A stretch of DNA of 64,000 bases from Streptomyces albus subsp. albus (GTDB lineage Bacteria > Actinomycetota > Actinomycetes > Streptomycetales > Streptomycetaceae). Positions within the stretch are counted from its first letter, which is position 1, and each line of letters starts with the position of its first letter. Below, piece after piece: positions 18,797 to 30,750 of this stretch. The position numbers and the translations under genes are program-made. The stretch covers positions 62,001 through 126,000 of the forward strand of contig NZ_JOID01000007.1 of NCBI RefSeq assembly GCF_000719865.1, written 5' to 3'. Under the pieces are notes generated by a model, which was given only the letters and a program-made list of their open reading frames with translations, was not told where the DNA came from and made no database searches.

Positions 18797-19732
18797 ATGG
18801 CGACGCCCCTGCGCCGGCCGGCCGGCCGCGGCCGGCGTCCCGTGCCGGGACGCGGACACGCCCTCGCCTTCTGGCTGTTCACCGGCCCGTTCCTGGCCGG
18901 GCTGCTCGTCTTCGTCTACCTTCCGATCGGCTGGAGCCTGTGGCTCAGCCTCTTCGAGGCCCGCTCCACCGTCACGCCCACCGAGTTCGTGGGGCTCGGC
19001 AACTACCTGACGATGCTCTCCGACGGCGACTTCGTGCGCAGCCTGGGCACCTTCACCGTCTTCGCCCTCTTCGCCGTCCCGCTCACCTTCGCCCTGTCAC
19101 TGGCACTGGCGCTGCTGGTGCACCGCATCCGCTTCCTGCGGGCGTTCTTCCGGTCCGCGTTCTTCCTGCCGACGGCGTGCAGTTATGTGGCCGCCTCGCT
19201 GGTGTGGAAGATGTCCGTCTTCAACGGGGTCCGCTTCGGGCTGGCCAACACCGTGCTCGGATGGCTCGGCCTGGACTCCGTCGCCTGGCTGGCCTCTCCC
19301 GACCCGCCCTGGTACTGGCTGGTGATCGTCACCGTGCGGCTGTGGCTGCAGTCCGGCTTCTACATGATCCTCTTCCTGGCGGCGCTGCAGAACATCCCGC
19401 GGGTGCTGTACGAGGCCGCGGCCATCGACGGCGCGCGGCCCGGCTGGCAGACCTTCCGCCACATCACGCTGCCGCAGTTGCGCACCACGTCCACCGCGGT
19501 GATCCTGCTGCTCCTCATCGCCGCCTACCAGGCGTTCGACGAGTTCTACAACCTCCTCGACAAGGCGACCTGGGGCCGGCCGCCCCTGGTCTACCTCTAC
19601 AACCTGGCACTCGGCGAGAACCAGGACTACGGGCTCGGCAGCGCCGGCGCCCTGCTGCTGGCCCTGCTCATCTGCCTGGTCACCCTCCTCCAGGGCCGGT
19701 TCCTGGGCTTCGGACGGGAGAGCGACACATGA
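18797..19732 (+). CDS. Sugar ABC transporter permease (MalF type)
   Basis: A 311-residue inner-membrane protein with six predicted helices. The cytoplasmic EAA loop YEAAAIDGARPGWQTFRHITLP, which docks the ATPase, is visible near residue 210. The gene starts 16 bp after the binding-protein stop and its own stop overlaps the next permease by 4 bp (ATGA), so the two permeases are translationally coupled. It forms a heterodimeric channel with the next protein. Confidence 0.93.
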   Translation: MATPLRRPAGRGRRPVPGRGHALAFWLFTGPFLAGLLVFVYLPIGWSLWLSLFEARSTVTPTEFVGLGNYLTMLSDGDFVRSLGTFTVFALFAVPLTFALSLALALLVHRIRFLRAFFRSAFFLPTACSYVAASLVWKMSVFNGVRFGLANTVLGWLGLDSVAWLASPDPPWYWLVIVTVRLWLQSGFYMILFLAALQNIPRVLYEAAAIDGARPGWQTFRHITLPQLRTTSTAVILLLLIAAYQAFDEFYNLLDKATWGRPPLVYLYNLALGENQDYGLGSAGALLLALLICLVTLLQGRFLGFGRESDT

Positions 19733-20613
19733 GCCGCGTCAGCCATATGAGCGCGGCGGCCGGAGGGGGCCGGGCGGCGCGGGGCGCGCGCGGCACGCTC
19801 GGCAGTGCGGGGCTGTACGCGGCGCTGCTGGTGGCCACCGTCCTCTTCCTCGTCCCCTTCTATCTGATCGCCCGCAACGCGCTCTCCACGGACGCCGACA
19901 TCACCGGGGAGACCTGGACGTTCTTCCCCACCGACCTCCAGTGGGGCAATGTCCGGGAGCTGTTCGCCGACCCGGCCGTGCCGTTCGCGCGGGCGCTGTG
20001 GAACTCCCTCGTCGTCGGGGTGCTGCACACCGCGGGCACCCTGCTGCTCTGCTCCACCGCCGGCTACGGGCTGGCCCGCATCCCGTACCGGCACGCGCAG
20101 AAGGTCTTCTACCTGGTGCTGGGCACGCTGATGGTCCCGGCGGCCGTCACCTTCGTCCCCACGTTCGTCCTCGTCTCGTCCCTCGGCTGGGTCTCCAGCC
20201 TGCGGGGTCTGGTCATCCCGGGGCTGTTCAGCGGCTTCACCGCCTTCCTCTTCCGCCAGTACTTCCTGGGCTTCCCCCGGGAGCTGGAGGAGGCGGCGCG
20301 GGTGGACGGGCTGAACCACTGGGGCGCGTACTGGCGGGTGGTGGTGCCCAACTCGCTGAACTTCTTCGCGGCGATCGCCGTCATCACCTTCATCGGCGGC
20401 TGGAACGCCTTCCTCTGGCCGCTGGTCATCGGCCAGGACCAGGAGTCCTGGACGGTGCAGGTGGCGCTCTCGTCCTATCTCACCGCGCAAACCGTAAACC
20501 TACACTTGATCTTCATGGCCGCGGCGATATCCATCCTGCCCCTGATCCTGGTCTTCCTCGTCCTGCAGCGCTGGCTGGTGCAGGGCGTGGCGCAGACCGG
20601 GATCAAGGGCTGA
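19729..20613 (+). CDS. Sugar ABC transporter permease (MalG type)
   Basis: A 294-residue inner-membrane permease with about six helices and the EAA loop LEEAARVDGLNHWGAYWRVVVPNS near residue 190. It starts inside the stop of the MalF-type gene (ATGA). The GH2 gene begins 12 bp downstream, so all four genes should be one transcript. Confidence 0.93.
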   Translation: MSRVSHMSAAAGGGRAARGARGTLGSAGLYAALLVATVLFLVPFYLIARNALSTDADITGETWTFFPTDLQWGNVRELFADPAVPFARALWNSLVVGVLHTAGTLLLCSTAGYGLARIPYRHAQKVFYLVLGTLMVPAAVTFVPTFVLVSSLGWVSSLRGLVIPGLFSGFTAFLFRQYFLGFPRELEEAARVDGLNHWGAYWRVVVPNSLNFFAAIAVITFIGGWNAFLWPLVIGQDQESWTVQVALSSYLTAQTVNLHLIFMAAAISILPLILVFLVLQRWLVQGVAQTGIKG

Positions 20614-23763
<3,150 letters not shown>

Positions 23764-23766
23764 CGA

Positions 23767-23801
23767 GGCCCGGCGCGTCCCCGCGTACCGGCTGCCGGGC
23801 C
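23767..23801. terminator. Possible weak terminator between convergent genes
   Basis: GGCCCGGC and GCCGGGCC (8-bp arms, 19-nt loop) fill the 42-bp gap between the convergent GH2 and GyrI-like genes. Confidence 0.4.
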
Positions 23802-23805
23802 CCGG

Positions 23806-24312
23806 TCAGTCCGCCACGGGCCAGTTGAGCTCGGTGCGCAGGTCGCGCGGGTCCATGTCCGGTGAGGGCTCCGTGACGTAGGTCTCCCACCTGTCCTCCC
23901 CGGCGGGCAGTCCCCGCGCCCGCATCCAGGAGCCCAGCCGGTCCCAGGAGGACCCGAGGCGGTCGAACGAACCGTGGTGCGTCAGCCTCGCGACCCGCCC
24001 TCCGGGAAGCGAACCGGCCACGACCCCGGCCTCCGGACGCACCGCCCGGTCCGTGAGGAACCCGACCTCCAGGTCCAGGGTCTCCCCCGGCGTCCCGTGG
24101 TAGAGGCCGAAGGCCGGGCCCGTCGGGGCGATCCCCTGCGCTTCCATGACCCGTGCCAGGTCCCGGAAGGAGGCGTCGAAGAAGTCCCGCAGGCCGGCCA
24201 TCGGGACGACGCTGCGGACGACCGCCGTCGTCGCCGGGTCGAGCGTCACGAGTTCCGGCTCCGGCTCCGGTGCCGGAACGCGAGTCTCACCATCGGATCC
24301 GCGAGTGTTCAT
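23806..24312 (-). CDS. GyrI-like small-molecule-binding protein
   Basis: A 168-residue stand-alone effector-binding domain of the GyrI/AraC-ligand type, with no DNA-binding part. Typical segments are AFGLYHGTPGETLDLEVGFLT, GVVAGSLPGGRVARLTHHGSFDRLGSSW and a closing WETYVTEP...LRTELNWPV. Such proteins bind or break down hydrophobic drug-like molecules. GGAGGG precedes the ATG at 24312. The promoter at 24353-24379 shares GATGAGTTTC-N12-GGTC with that of the DinB-like gene at 9.7 kb, so one alternative sigma factor may drive both. Confidence 0.85.
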   Translation of the reverse strand: MNTRGSDGETRVPAPEPEPELVTLDPATTAVVRSVVPMAGLRDFFDASFRDLARVMEAQGIAPTGPAFGLYHGTPGETLDLEVGFLTDRAVRPEAGVVAGSLPGGRVARLTHHGSFDRLGSSWDRLGSWMRARGLPAGEDRWETYVTEPSPDMDPRDLRTELNWPVAD

Positions 24313-24352
24313 GCCACTTCCCTCCACGTTTGCGGACTGTCCACGATCGTGC

Positions 24353-24379
24353 AGACCTCGCGGATGCCGGAAACTCATC
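24353..24379 (-). promoter_or_regulatory. ECF-type promoter candidate GATGAGTTTC-N12-GGTCT
   Basis: On the minus strand GATGAGTTTC (24379-24370) and GGTCT (24357-24353) are separated by 12 bp, as at 9692-9718. The start codon is 41 bp further on, leaving room for the GGAGGG ribosome site. Confidence 0.5.
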
Positions 24380-24448
24380 GTCACGCCGGTGCGGGGATCC
24401 CTCGAGCGGCGCCGACCGCGGAGGGCCGAGCCCGTCCGTCCCGTCCCG

Positions 24449-24784
24449 TCAGTGGCCGCGCGGGGCGTACATGATGACGGCCATCCCGGCGAGGCAGACC
24501 AGGGCGCCGACGACGTCCCACCGGTCGGGCCGGTAGCCGTCGGCGATCATCCCCCAGGCGATCGAGCCGGCGACGAAGACGCCGCCGTACGCGGCGAGGA
24601 TCCGGCCGAAGTTCTCGTCGCTCTGGAGGGTGGCCACCACCCCGTACAGCCCGAGGGCGATGGCGCCGGCCCCGATCCAGACCCAGCCCCGGTGCTCGCG
24701 GATGCCCTGCCAGACCAGCCAGGCACCGCCGATTTCGAACAGGGCGGCGACGACGAACAGAGCCACGGAACGGGCGACGGACAC
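24449..24784 (-). CDS. YnfA/UPF0060 family membrane protein
   Basis: A 111-residue inner-membrane protein with four helices. Diagnostic segments are [40 protein letters not shown] and [20 protein letters not shown], as in UPF0060. Related to small multidrug-resistance transporters; the physiological role is unclear. The GTG at 24784 is the start that fits the first helix. It stands alone on the minus strand between the GyrI-like gene and a small membrane-peptide gene. Confidence 0.92.
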   Translation of the reverse strand: MSVARSVALFVVAALFEIGGAWLVWQGIREHRGWVWIGAGAIALGLYGVVATLQSDENFGRILAAYGGVFVAGSIAWGMIADGYRPDRWDVVGALVCLAGMAVIMYAPRGH

Positions 24785-24892
24785 GGGGCGACCTTCTGCC
24801 GGAGGGGACGCGGGAGTATTCAGCTAAGCACGCCGGGGAGACGGGGTCCGGCGCCACCCGCCCGGCTCCCCGGGTCCACCCCGGCCGGCGGC

Positions 24893-25024
24893 TCAGCCAC
24901 CGCTCATCAGGAAGAGCGCGACGAGCAGAATCCCGAGCCCGATGCCGCTCCACCACCACATGACGGCATGCGGCCTGTTCATGCCGTACGAGGGCTGGTC
25001 GGATTCTTCCCTTCCGGGCCTCAC
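24893..25024 (-). CDS. Putative small single-pass membrane protein (43 aa)
   Basis: A 43-codon frame starting at GTG 25024 (GAGAGGGG about 10 nt upstream), or 29 codons from an ATG at 24982. The C-terminal two thirds read VMWWWSGIGLGILLVALFLM, a clear membrane helix, after a short polar N-terminus. I do not recognise the family. It could be a real small protein or a chance frame; the helix and the ribosome site favour the former. Confidence 0.4.
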   Translation of the reverse strand: MRPGREESDQPSYGMNRPHAVMWWWSGIGLGILLVALFLMSGG

Positions 25025-25586
25025 GGTGACTGACCCCTCTCGTTCCGGCAGCAATCCCGTGTGCCACGGGGACCGTCGCTGCTCGGGAAGGGAACGGTCA
25101 CACCCGGAGAAGCATGACGCTCCCGCTCCACGGAGAGCCGGCCCGCGGTCGGCATTCCGCCTTCCCCCCGCGACCTGGATCATGCGATTGCCCTGGTCGG
25201 CACCCCGGTGAAACGGAACTGGCCCTTCCTGGCCGCCCAGCACCGGCCCCGGCAGGGCCCTGCGGAGGTCGTCGACGAGCCGGGAGCGGCAGCCGGGCGG
25301 TGGACACGGCCCGCCCCGCCCGGTCATGCCCCGCGGGTGGTGTGGTCACGGCGGCTGTTCCCGGGCCTCTAGGGCGACCAGCCACGTCTGTTCAGGACCA
25401 CCCCACACAGGCCGGGTGGGTGCGGCACCCAACTGGTGCCGTAGCCCCAAGCAGTGCCCGGCCGGCCGTGCCTCGACTTCCACCTTGCCGACAAGCGGCG
25501 GGACCGGCGCCCCGCACCACGGCCACTCGCCGCCGCGGCAAGCAGGTTCTCAGACCGGCGTGGTCGGCCCGGAGGCGCATTGAATG
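25025..25586. other. Intergenic stretch, possibly decayed sequence
   Basis: 562 bp between the small membrane-protein gene and the PPOX gene. G+C content and codon bias are less regular than in the neighbours, and no frame shows a family motif. It may hold the remains of a lost gene, but I cannot name one. Confidence 0.4.
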
Positions 25587-25599
25587 TACGGTCTGCGCC

Positions 25600-26082
25600 A
25601 TGGACACCGGGGAGCTTGAAGTCGAGGGTCGGGCCATCATCGACCGCAACCGTTTCATGACGCTGGCGACCGCGGACACGAACGGCGAACCCTGGGCGTC
25701 ACCGGTCTTCTATGTGGCCGACGGGTACTCGACGTTCTACTGGATCTCCTCCCCCGGGGCGACGCAGGTCCGCAACATCGCGATGCGGCCGCGGATTGGC
25801 ATCGTGGTGTTCAACTCGCAGCAGGAACCGGGCTCCGACGAGGCGGTGTACATGGCAGCCACGGCGTGCGAGCTGTCCGGAGCCGAACTGGACCGGGGGC
25901 TGGAGATCTACCTGGGCGCGGCGCCCTTCAGCAGGGGACCGGAGGTCTTCCGGCCTCCCGGTCAGTACCGGGCGTACCGGGCAACGGTGACCGAACACTT
26001 CATGCTCTGTCCCCAGGCATCCAGCCGGCCGTGCCCGGTGCACGGCCGCATATCCGACCACCGCGTAGCAGTACAGCTCTAG
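25600..26082 (+). CDS. Pyridoxamine 5'-phosphate oxidase-like flavin-binding protein
   Basis: A 160-residue split-barrel protein: NRFMTLATADTNGEPWASPVFYVADG at the N-terminus, YWISSPGATQVRNIAMRPRIGIVVFNS in the centre. This is the PPOX fold, which binds FMN or F420 and includes reductases, oxidases and haem-binding members; the exact reaction is unknown. No Shine-Dalgarno site precedes the ATG; TACGGT (25587-25592) lies 7 nt upstream, the geometry of a leaderless streptomycete promoter. Convergent with the DUF2264 gene. Confidence 0.85.
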   Translation: MDTGELEVEGRAIIDRNRFMTLATADTNGEPWASPVFYVADGYSTFYWISSPGATQVRNIAMRPRIGIVVFNSQQEPGSDEAVYMAATACELSGAELDRGLEIYLGAAPFSRGPEVFRPPGQYRAYRATVTEHFMLCPQASSRPCPVHGRISDHRVAVQL

Positions 26083-26134
26083 GCACTGTCCGGCGGCGCG
26101 CGCTCGGGCGCAACCGGGCCACGGCCCGTCCGGG

Positions 26135-28033
26135 TCAGCCGGGAGCCGTCGGCTCCCCGGAGGTCGTGCCGGCCGCCGCCCGGTGTTCCACCTCCGCCGT
26201 GCCGGCGGACAGGCGTATCCGGTGCTCCGAGCCGTCCGACCAGCGGGCCGTCACCGCTGGGGCCGTGCCGTCGCCGCTCACCTCGGCCCGCACCAGGCCG
26301 CCCAGCGGAGCCGGGCGGGGCTCGGCCGTGAGGCGGGCCGCGCAGACGAACACGCTCACCGCCGCGCCCGTCCGCCCGGACACGGCGGGGGTCACCGCCT
26401 CCGGCGTGTACGCCGTCGCCACCGGTGGCAGCGGCGGGGCCGGCTCCAGCCCGTGCAGCGGCAGGAGTTCGGAGGCCGGGCCCGGTGTCGCCGCCGCCCA
26501 GCCCGTGAGGCGTACCGGGGTGCCCGGCGGAGCGTTCGTGACGGCGTGGACGCGGACCTCCGCCGCGCCGTGCACGAGGACGACGCTCACGACCCGGGCC
26601 GCGCCCACCCCGTGCCGGGACGCCGCCCAGCCCTCCCCCGTGCCCAGCGGTTCCAGGCCGTGGCGCGGGGAGACGGCGCCGTGCTCGTCGAGCAGGCCGA
26701 AGTGGTTGTCGGGTTCCGCGCCCGGTGGGGTCGGGCCGGTGGCGGTGGAGTAGGCGAGGCGCGTGTAGTACGGGTCGTAGCGGGCGTCCTCGCTGCCGTG
26801 GTTGTGCAGCCGCACGAGCCCGTCGGCGGACGTGGACTGGAGCAGCCAGTTCGGCACGGGCAGCGCGGTGACCGCGTCCGCGCGCTCGGCCGGGCCCGGC
26901 TCCTCCGGGGCCGTCCACACCGGGTGGTCCGGCGGGAGCAGCAGGCCGAGGAACGCCTTGGCGGCCCAGTACGGGGAGGCCGGGCCGGAGTAGCGCTGGA
27001 GGACGCCTTCGTTCGGGCCGTACCAGCCGAGGGTCAGCAGGCCGGTGGCCGGGTCGGCGGCTCCCCGGTCGAGGAAGTGGCGGAGCGTGCCGGAGGCCAG
27101 GCGGCGGGTGGTGCCGGGGCTCAGCGGGGTGCGGCCGGTGAGGGCGCCGAGCCAGAGCGGGGCGGTGGTCGCCATGCGGTACGTGAGCGAGCGGCCCTGG
27201 TGCACCGGCGCGCCGTTGGTGCCGAACAGGCGGGCGTAGTCGGCGAGATGGGCCTCCAGCCGGGGGCCGTGGCGGTCCATCAGCGTGCTGTCGGCGGAGA
27301 GGTGGGCCTCCAGGACCGGGTAGAGGTGCATGGCCCAGCCGTTGTAGTAGTCGAAGGCGCGGCCGGGGCCGTCGGTGTACCAGCCGTCGCCCGCGTACCA
27401 GTCCTCGATCCGGGCGAGGCCGCGCTCGCGGGCGGACTCCGCGGCCTCGGTGTGCCGGCCGGTCGCGGCGAGGAAGCCGCCGACCGTGGCGGGGAACAAC
27501 TCCCAGTTGCAGGGCCAGGGTTCGGCGGTGAGAGCGTCCGCCAGCCAGGCCGCGGCGCGGTCCCGTACCGCCGCGTCCAGCCGGTCCCACAGCCAGGGGC
27601 GGGTGAGGCGGAGCGCCAGGGCGATGGAGGCGGCCTCGACCAGCGGCTGGCTGCGGTCGGTGATGCGCGGCCAGTCCTCGGGGCCGTCGCCGCCGGGCCG
27701 GCGGGTGCCCGCCGCGAGGCCGTCGGCGTACCGGCCGATGAGCCCGTGCGGGTCGGCGCCGCCGGCGCCCGCAGTCCGGAAGGCGGCGAGGAGGAACGTG
27801 CGGGCGTAGCCCTCCAGCCCGTCCGAGCGCCGGCCGGAGAAGCCGGGCCGGGCCCCGGGGAAGTGGTAGAGGGCGCGGCCGGGGGTGGCGTACGGGGTGA
27901 CGGCCGCGAGCAGCCCGTCGGCGGCGGCCTCCCAGTGCGCGCGGGTCCAGCCGGTACGGGGGCTGAGCGCGCGGTCCTCGCGCGGCAGGGGGAACGGGAT
28001 GCCCCCGGCTCCCCGGGGTCGGCACGCCGTCAC
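26135..28033 (-). CDS. DUF2264 family protein, probable glycoside hydrolase
   Basis: A 632-residue protein of the DUF2264 family. Visible blocks include YHFPGARPGFSGRRSDGLEGYARTFLLA near the start, PCNWELFPATVGGFL, FDYYNGWAMHLYPVL and YRMATTAPLWLGAL, which have the look of an (alpha/alpha)6 barrel, with a beta-rich C-terminal part. From memory, and unchecked, some DUF2264 proteins are placed with GH154 beta-glucuronidases acting on arabinogalactan. No signal peptide is seen. The GTG start overlaps the stop of the GH43/ricin gene (GTGA), so the two are co-translated. Its job is likely downstream processing of arabinogalactan fragments. Confidence 0.8.
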   Translation of the reverse strand: MTACRPRGAGGIPFPLPREDRALSPRTGWTRAHWEAAADGLLAAVTPYATPGRALYHFPGARPGFSGRRSDGLEGYARTFLLAAFRTAGAGGADPHGLIGRYADGLAAGTRRPGGDGPEDWPRITDRSQPLVEAASIALALRLTRPWLWDRLDAAVRDRAAAWLADALTAEPWPCNWELFPATVGGFLAATGRHTEAAESARERGLARIEDWYAGDGWYTDGPGRAFDYYNGWAMHLYPVLEAHLSADSTLMDRHGPRLEAHLADYARLFGTNGAPVHQGRSLTYRMATTAPLWLGALTGRTPLSPGTTRRLASGTLRHFLDRGAADPATGLLTLGWYGPNEGVLQRYSGPASPYWAAKAFLGLLLPPDHPVWTAPEEPGPAERADAVTALPVPNWLLQSTSADGLVRLHNHGSEDARYDPYYTRLAYSTATGPTPPGAEPDNHFGLLDEHGAVSPRHGLEPLGTGEGWAASRHGVGAARVVSVVLVHGAAEVRVHAVTNAPPGTPVRLTGWAAATPGPASELLPLHGLEPAPPLPPVATAYTPEAVTPAVSGRTGAAVSVFVCAARLTAEPRPAPLGGLVRAEVSGDGTAPAVTARWSDGSEHRIRLSAGTAEVEHRAAAGTTSGEPTAPG

Positions 28034-29454
28034 GTGCCGCGCCGCCACTGCTGGTTGTGCACGCCCGAGCAGGCGTAGGTGATGATCTCTGCGGAGTCGC
28101 CGGTGGCCCCGTTCGAGACGTCGAGGCATTCGCCGCTGGCGCGGGCCACCAGCCGGACGTATCCGCCGCCCGCGTCCTGGACCTGCCACTGCTGCTGCGC
28201 CGCGTCCGAACACGTCTGCTGCTGCACGGCCGCGCTGGTCTCGGTGAGGCAGAGGGAGCTGTGCCGGGCCATCAGCTGGACACGGCCGCCTCCGGCGTCC
28301 CGGAACCAGAACTTCTGGTTGCCGCCGCCGTTGCAGCCGTACTGCTTGAGCAGCGCCCCGGCGCTGAGCGACTGGCTGGTGACGTCGGCGCACCGGCCGC
28401 TGTGCCGGGCGGTGAGGGTCTCGAACGGCCCGCCGCGGCCGGTGACCGTCCCGGCGTCGGTGTCGATGACGAGCTCCGGGTGGTAGTCCATGCTCATGCT
28501 GGTGGCGGACGGGAAGGACAGCGGGGCCCAGACGTACCGGGAGTCGTTGACCGTGCCGCCGAAGGAGTTGCCCCAGCGGTCGCCCATGTAGAGGTACGAG
28601 GTCTGACCGCTGCCCTGCACCGGCAGGACGTAAGTGGTCTGCGAGCCGTAGGTGGTGGAGTCGCCCACGTTCCGCATCTCGCTCCAGGGCCCGGAGACGC
28701 TGGTGGCGGTGGCGTACTTCTGCTGGTTGGGGCTCCAGCCGGTGGCCCCGGAGGTCAGCATGAAGTAGACGCCGCCGCGCTTGAAGAGGGCCGGTGCCTC
28801 GCGGTGGCCGCCGGGCCAGGGGTTGGCGACGAGGGAGACGACGCCCGTGTAGTCGTCGGTGAGCCGGTAGATGTGCAGGTCGTAGTTCTCGCGGGCCGCC
28901 GAGACCATGTAGCCGGTGCCGTCGCTGTCCGTGAAGACGGTGATGTCGCGTGACATGTGCTGCCCGAGCGGCCGGAAGCTGCCGCGCCAGGTGTAGTTCC
29001 CGTCGACGGTGGAGGAGGTGGCGACGGCGGCGCGGGCCTCGCTGTAGTCGGAGCCGTTCTCCTTGTGCGCCCACAGGACGTACTGGCCGGTGCGCTGGTT
29101 GTACATGACCTTCGGGCGCTCGATGTTGGCCCGCCGCAGCTCCGGGTCGCTGGCCTGGGTGAGGATGTGGTTGCGGAACTCCCAGTTCTTCAGGTCGGTC
29201 GAGCGGTACGCGGAGACGTAGCGGAAGGTGTTGTCCGCGTTGCGGTTCTCGCCGAACCAGTAGTAGTAGGCGCCGACTTTGAGCACTCCGCCGCCGTGGG
29301 CCTGCAGCGGGGCGCCCGACGTGTCGGTGAACTGGGTGGCGTTGACCACGGTCACCGGTGCGGCCTGCGCGGCGCCCGCCGGTAACAGGACGCCGGTGAG
29401 GCCGAGGGTGAGGCAGAGGGCGAGCAGCGCGGCTCGCAGACGGTGGCGGTTCAA
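28030..29454 (-). CDS. Secreted GH43 exo-beta-1,3-galactanase-like enzyme with ricin-B lectin domain
   Basis: A 474-residue exported enzyme. A signal peptide (RLRAALLALCLTLGLTGVLL, cleavage near AQA-AP) is followed by a five-bladed GH43 domain (about 35-340) and a beta-trefoil ricin-B domain (about 345-474) with three Q-x-W repeats. The first blade reads AHGGGVLKVGAYYYWFGENRN, lacking the usual GH43 Asp base, as in subfamily 24 exo-beta-1,3-galactanases. It probably trims the galactan backbone of type II arabinogalactan. TTG 29454 has AAGGAG at 10 nt; GTG 29463 is too close to that site. It is the middle gene of a three-gene minus-strand cluster. Confidence 0.82.
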   Translation of the reverse strand: MNRHRLRAALLALCLTLGLTGVLLPAGAAQAAPVTVVNATQFTDTSGAPLQAHGGGVLKVGAYYYWFGENRNADNTFRYVSAYRSTDLKNWEFRNHILTQASDPELRRANIERPKVMYNQRTGQYVLWAHKENGSDYSEARAAVATSSTVDGNYTWRGSFRPLGQHMSRDITVFTDSDGTGYMVSAARENYDLHIYRLTDDYTGVVSLVANPWPGGHREAPALFKRGGVYFMLTSGATGWSPNQQKYATATSVSGPWSEMRNVGDSTTYGSQTTYVLPVQGSGQTSYLYMGDRWGNSFGGTVNDSRYVWAPLSFPSATSMSMDYHPELVIDTDAGTVTGRGGPFETLTARHSGRCADVTSQSLSAGALLKQYGCNGGGNQKFWFRDAGGGRVQLMARHSSLCLTETSAAVQQQTCSDAAQQQWQVQDAGGGYVRLVARASGECLDVSNGATGDSAEIITYACSGVHNQQWRRGT

Positions 29455-29548
29455 CTCGGGCACGCTCCTTGGTGGGGGGGTGAACGCGGTCGGGCGGCGC
29501 ACGGCCGTGGCGGGCCGGCGGTCGCGGCGCGGCGGAGCCCCGGGCCGG

Positions 29549-30637
29549 CTACCGGGAATCGGCGACCGGGACGCCGAAGTCGGGTGTCCCGTCCGGCTTC
29601 CACCCCAGTTCCTGGAGGCGGGTGTGCCGGTTCGGGTCGTTGAGCGGGTCGCCGCTGATCTCCTTGTACTGGCGGGCGTGGTAGACGAGCACGTCGGTGC
29701 GGCCGTCCTCGGCGACGGTGAAGGAGTTGTGGCCGGGGCCGTACTGGCGGGTGGTGTCGCTGCTGGTGAACACCGGTCGCGGCGACTTGCTCCAGGAGCC
29801 GGGGGCGAGCAGGTCGGCGGAATCGTCTGCGGTCAGCAGGCCCAGGCAGTAGTTGCTGTCGGTGGCACTGGCCGAATAGACCAGGAACACCCGGCCGTTG
29901 CGCTGGATGACGGAGGGACCCTCGTTGACCTTGTAGCCGACCGTCTCCCAGGCGTACTCGGGTGTCGTCAGCCGCACCTGAGGGCCGCTCAGCGTCCAGG
30001 GGCCGGCCATCTCGGAGAGGAAGACGGCGGTGTTGTTGTCCATGCCGGGCTCGTGCTGGGCCCAGGCGAGATAGCGGGTGCCCCGGTGGACGAAGGTGGT
30101 GGCGTCCAGGGAGAAGGTGTCCCAGGCGGTGGTGATCCGCCCGCGCTCCGTCCAGGTGCCGGAGAAGGGGTCGGCGCTCCGGTTCTCCAGGACCCACATG
30201 CGGATGCGCCAGACGTCGTCCGTGCGCCCGGCGGCGAAGTAGACGTACCAGGCGCCGTCGATGTGGTGGATCTCCGGCGCCCAGATGTGGGCTCCCATGT
30301 CGCCGCTGCCGTGCCGCCGCCAGATCACGCTCTCCGCGGCGTCCGCCAGCCCCGCCAGGGTCGGGGAGCGGCGCAGCACGACGCGGTCGTACTCGGGGAC
30401 GGTGGCCGTGTAGTAGTAGTGGCCGTCGGTGTGCCGGTGGATGTGCGGGTCGGCGCGGTTGCGGATCAGCGGATTGGCGTACGGGGCCACCGCGCGGGGG
30501 CCGGCCGTCCGGGCGTCCGCCGCGGCGGGCCCGGCCGCGTGGGCTGCGCCCGGTGTGGCGGCGAGGGCGCCGAGGGCGCCCAGCCCCGCCGCCGTCCTGA
30601 GCACGCTTCTGCGATCGGGCACGGCACCACGGCTCAT
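29549..30637 (-). CDS. Secreted GH43 exo-alpha-L-arabinofuranosidase/arabinanase-like enzyme
   Basis: A 362-residue enzyme with a Tat-like signal (VPDRRSVLRTAAGLGALGALAA, cleavage near AHA-AG) and one five-bladed GH43 domain. Asp63 in NRADPHIH is the base, SLDATTF holds the pKa-tuning Asp, and KVNEGPSVI the acid Glu. The sequence resembles GH43 subfamily 26 exo-1,5-alpha-L-arabinofuranosidases of Streptomyces. It would remove arabinose side chains before the galactanase acts. AGGAGA precedes the ATG at 30637. It is first in the cluster, divergent from a LacI gene, with a CGAAAGTTTCG dyad between them. Confidence 0.85.
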   Translation of the reverse strand: MSRGAVPDRRSVLRTAAGLGALGALAATPGAAHAAGPAAADARTAGPRAVAPYANPLIRNRADPHIHRHTDGHYYYTATVPEYDRVVLRRSPTLAGLADAAESVIWRRHGSGDMGAHIWAPEIHHIDGAWYVYFAAGRTDDVWRIRMWVLENRSADPFSGTWTERGRITTAWDTFSLDATTFVHRGTRYLAWAQHEPGMDNNTAVFLSEMAGPWTLSGPQVRLTTPEYAWETVGYKVNEGPSVIQRNGRVFLVYSASATDSNYCLGLLTADDSADLLAPGSWSKSPRPVFTSSDTTRQYGPGHNSFTVAEDGRTDVLVYHARQYKEISGDPLNDPNRHTRLQELGWKPDGTPDFGVPVADSR

Positions 30638-30705
30638 CCGGGTCTCCTGTGGAGGGGGAGAAGTGGGCCTGTGCGTCCGGCCCGCAACTGATCGATTTTG
30701 TTGGA

Positions 30706-30735
30706 ATGTTAGGGCTTCTGATGATTGCCGGTCAG
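30706..30735 (-). promoter_or_regulatory. Promoter candidate of the GH43-GH43-DUF2264 cluster
   Basis: On the minus strand CTGACC (30735-30730), an 18-bp spacer and TAACAT (30711-30706). It lies about 70 bp before the arabinofuranosidase-like gene, in an A/T-richer stretch. Confidence 0.45.
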
Positions 30736-30750
30736 CCCTATGGACGACGG

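Noticed and set aside
25025..25586. Insertion-sequence or transposase remnant
   Set aside because: No terminal inverted repeats, direct repeats or transposase motif could be found; only weak coding bias.
26135..29074. One 979-codon frame covering DUF2264 and part of the GH43/ricin gene
   Set aside because: The upstream third is a shadow of the GH43 gene in another frame. The DUF2264 similarity begins just after the GTG at 28033, which overlaps the GH43 stop.
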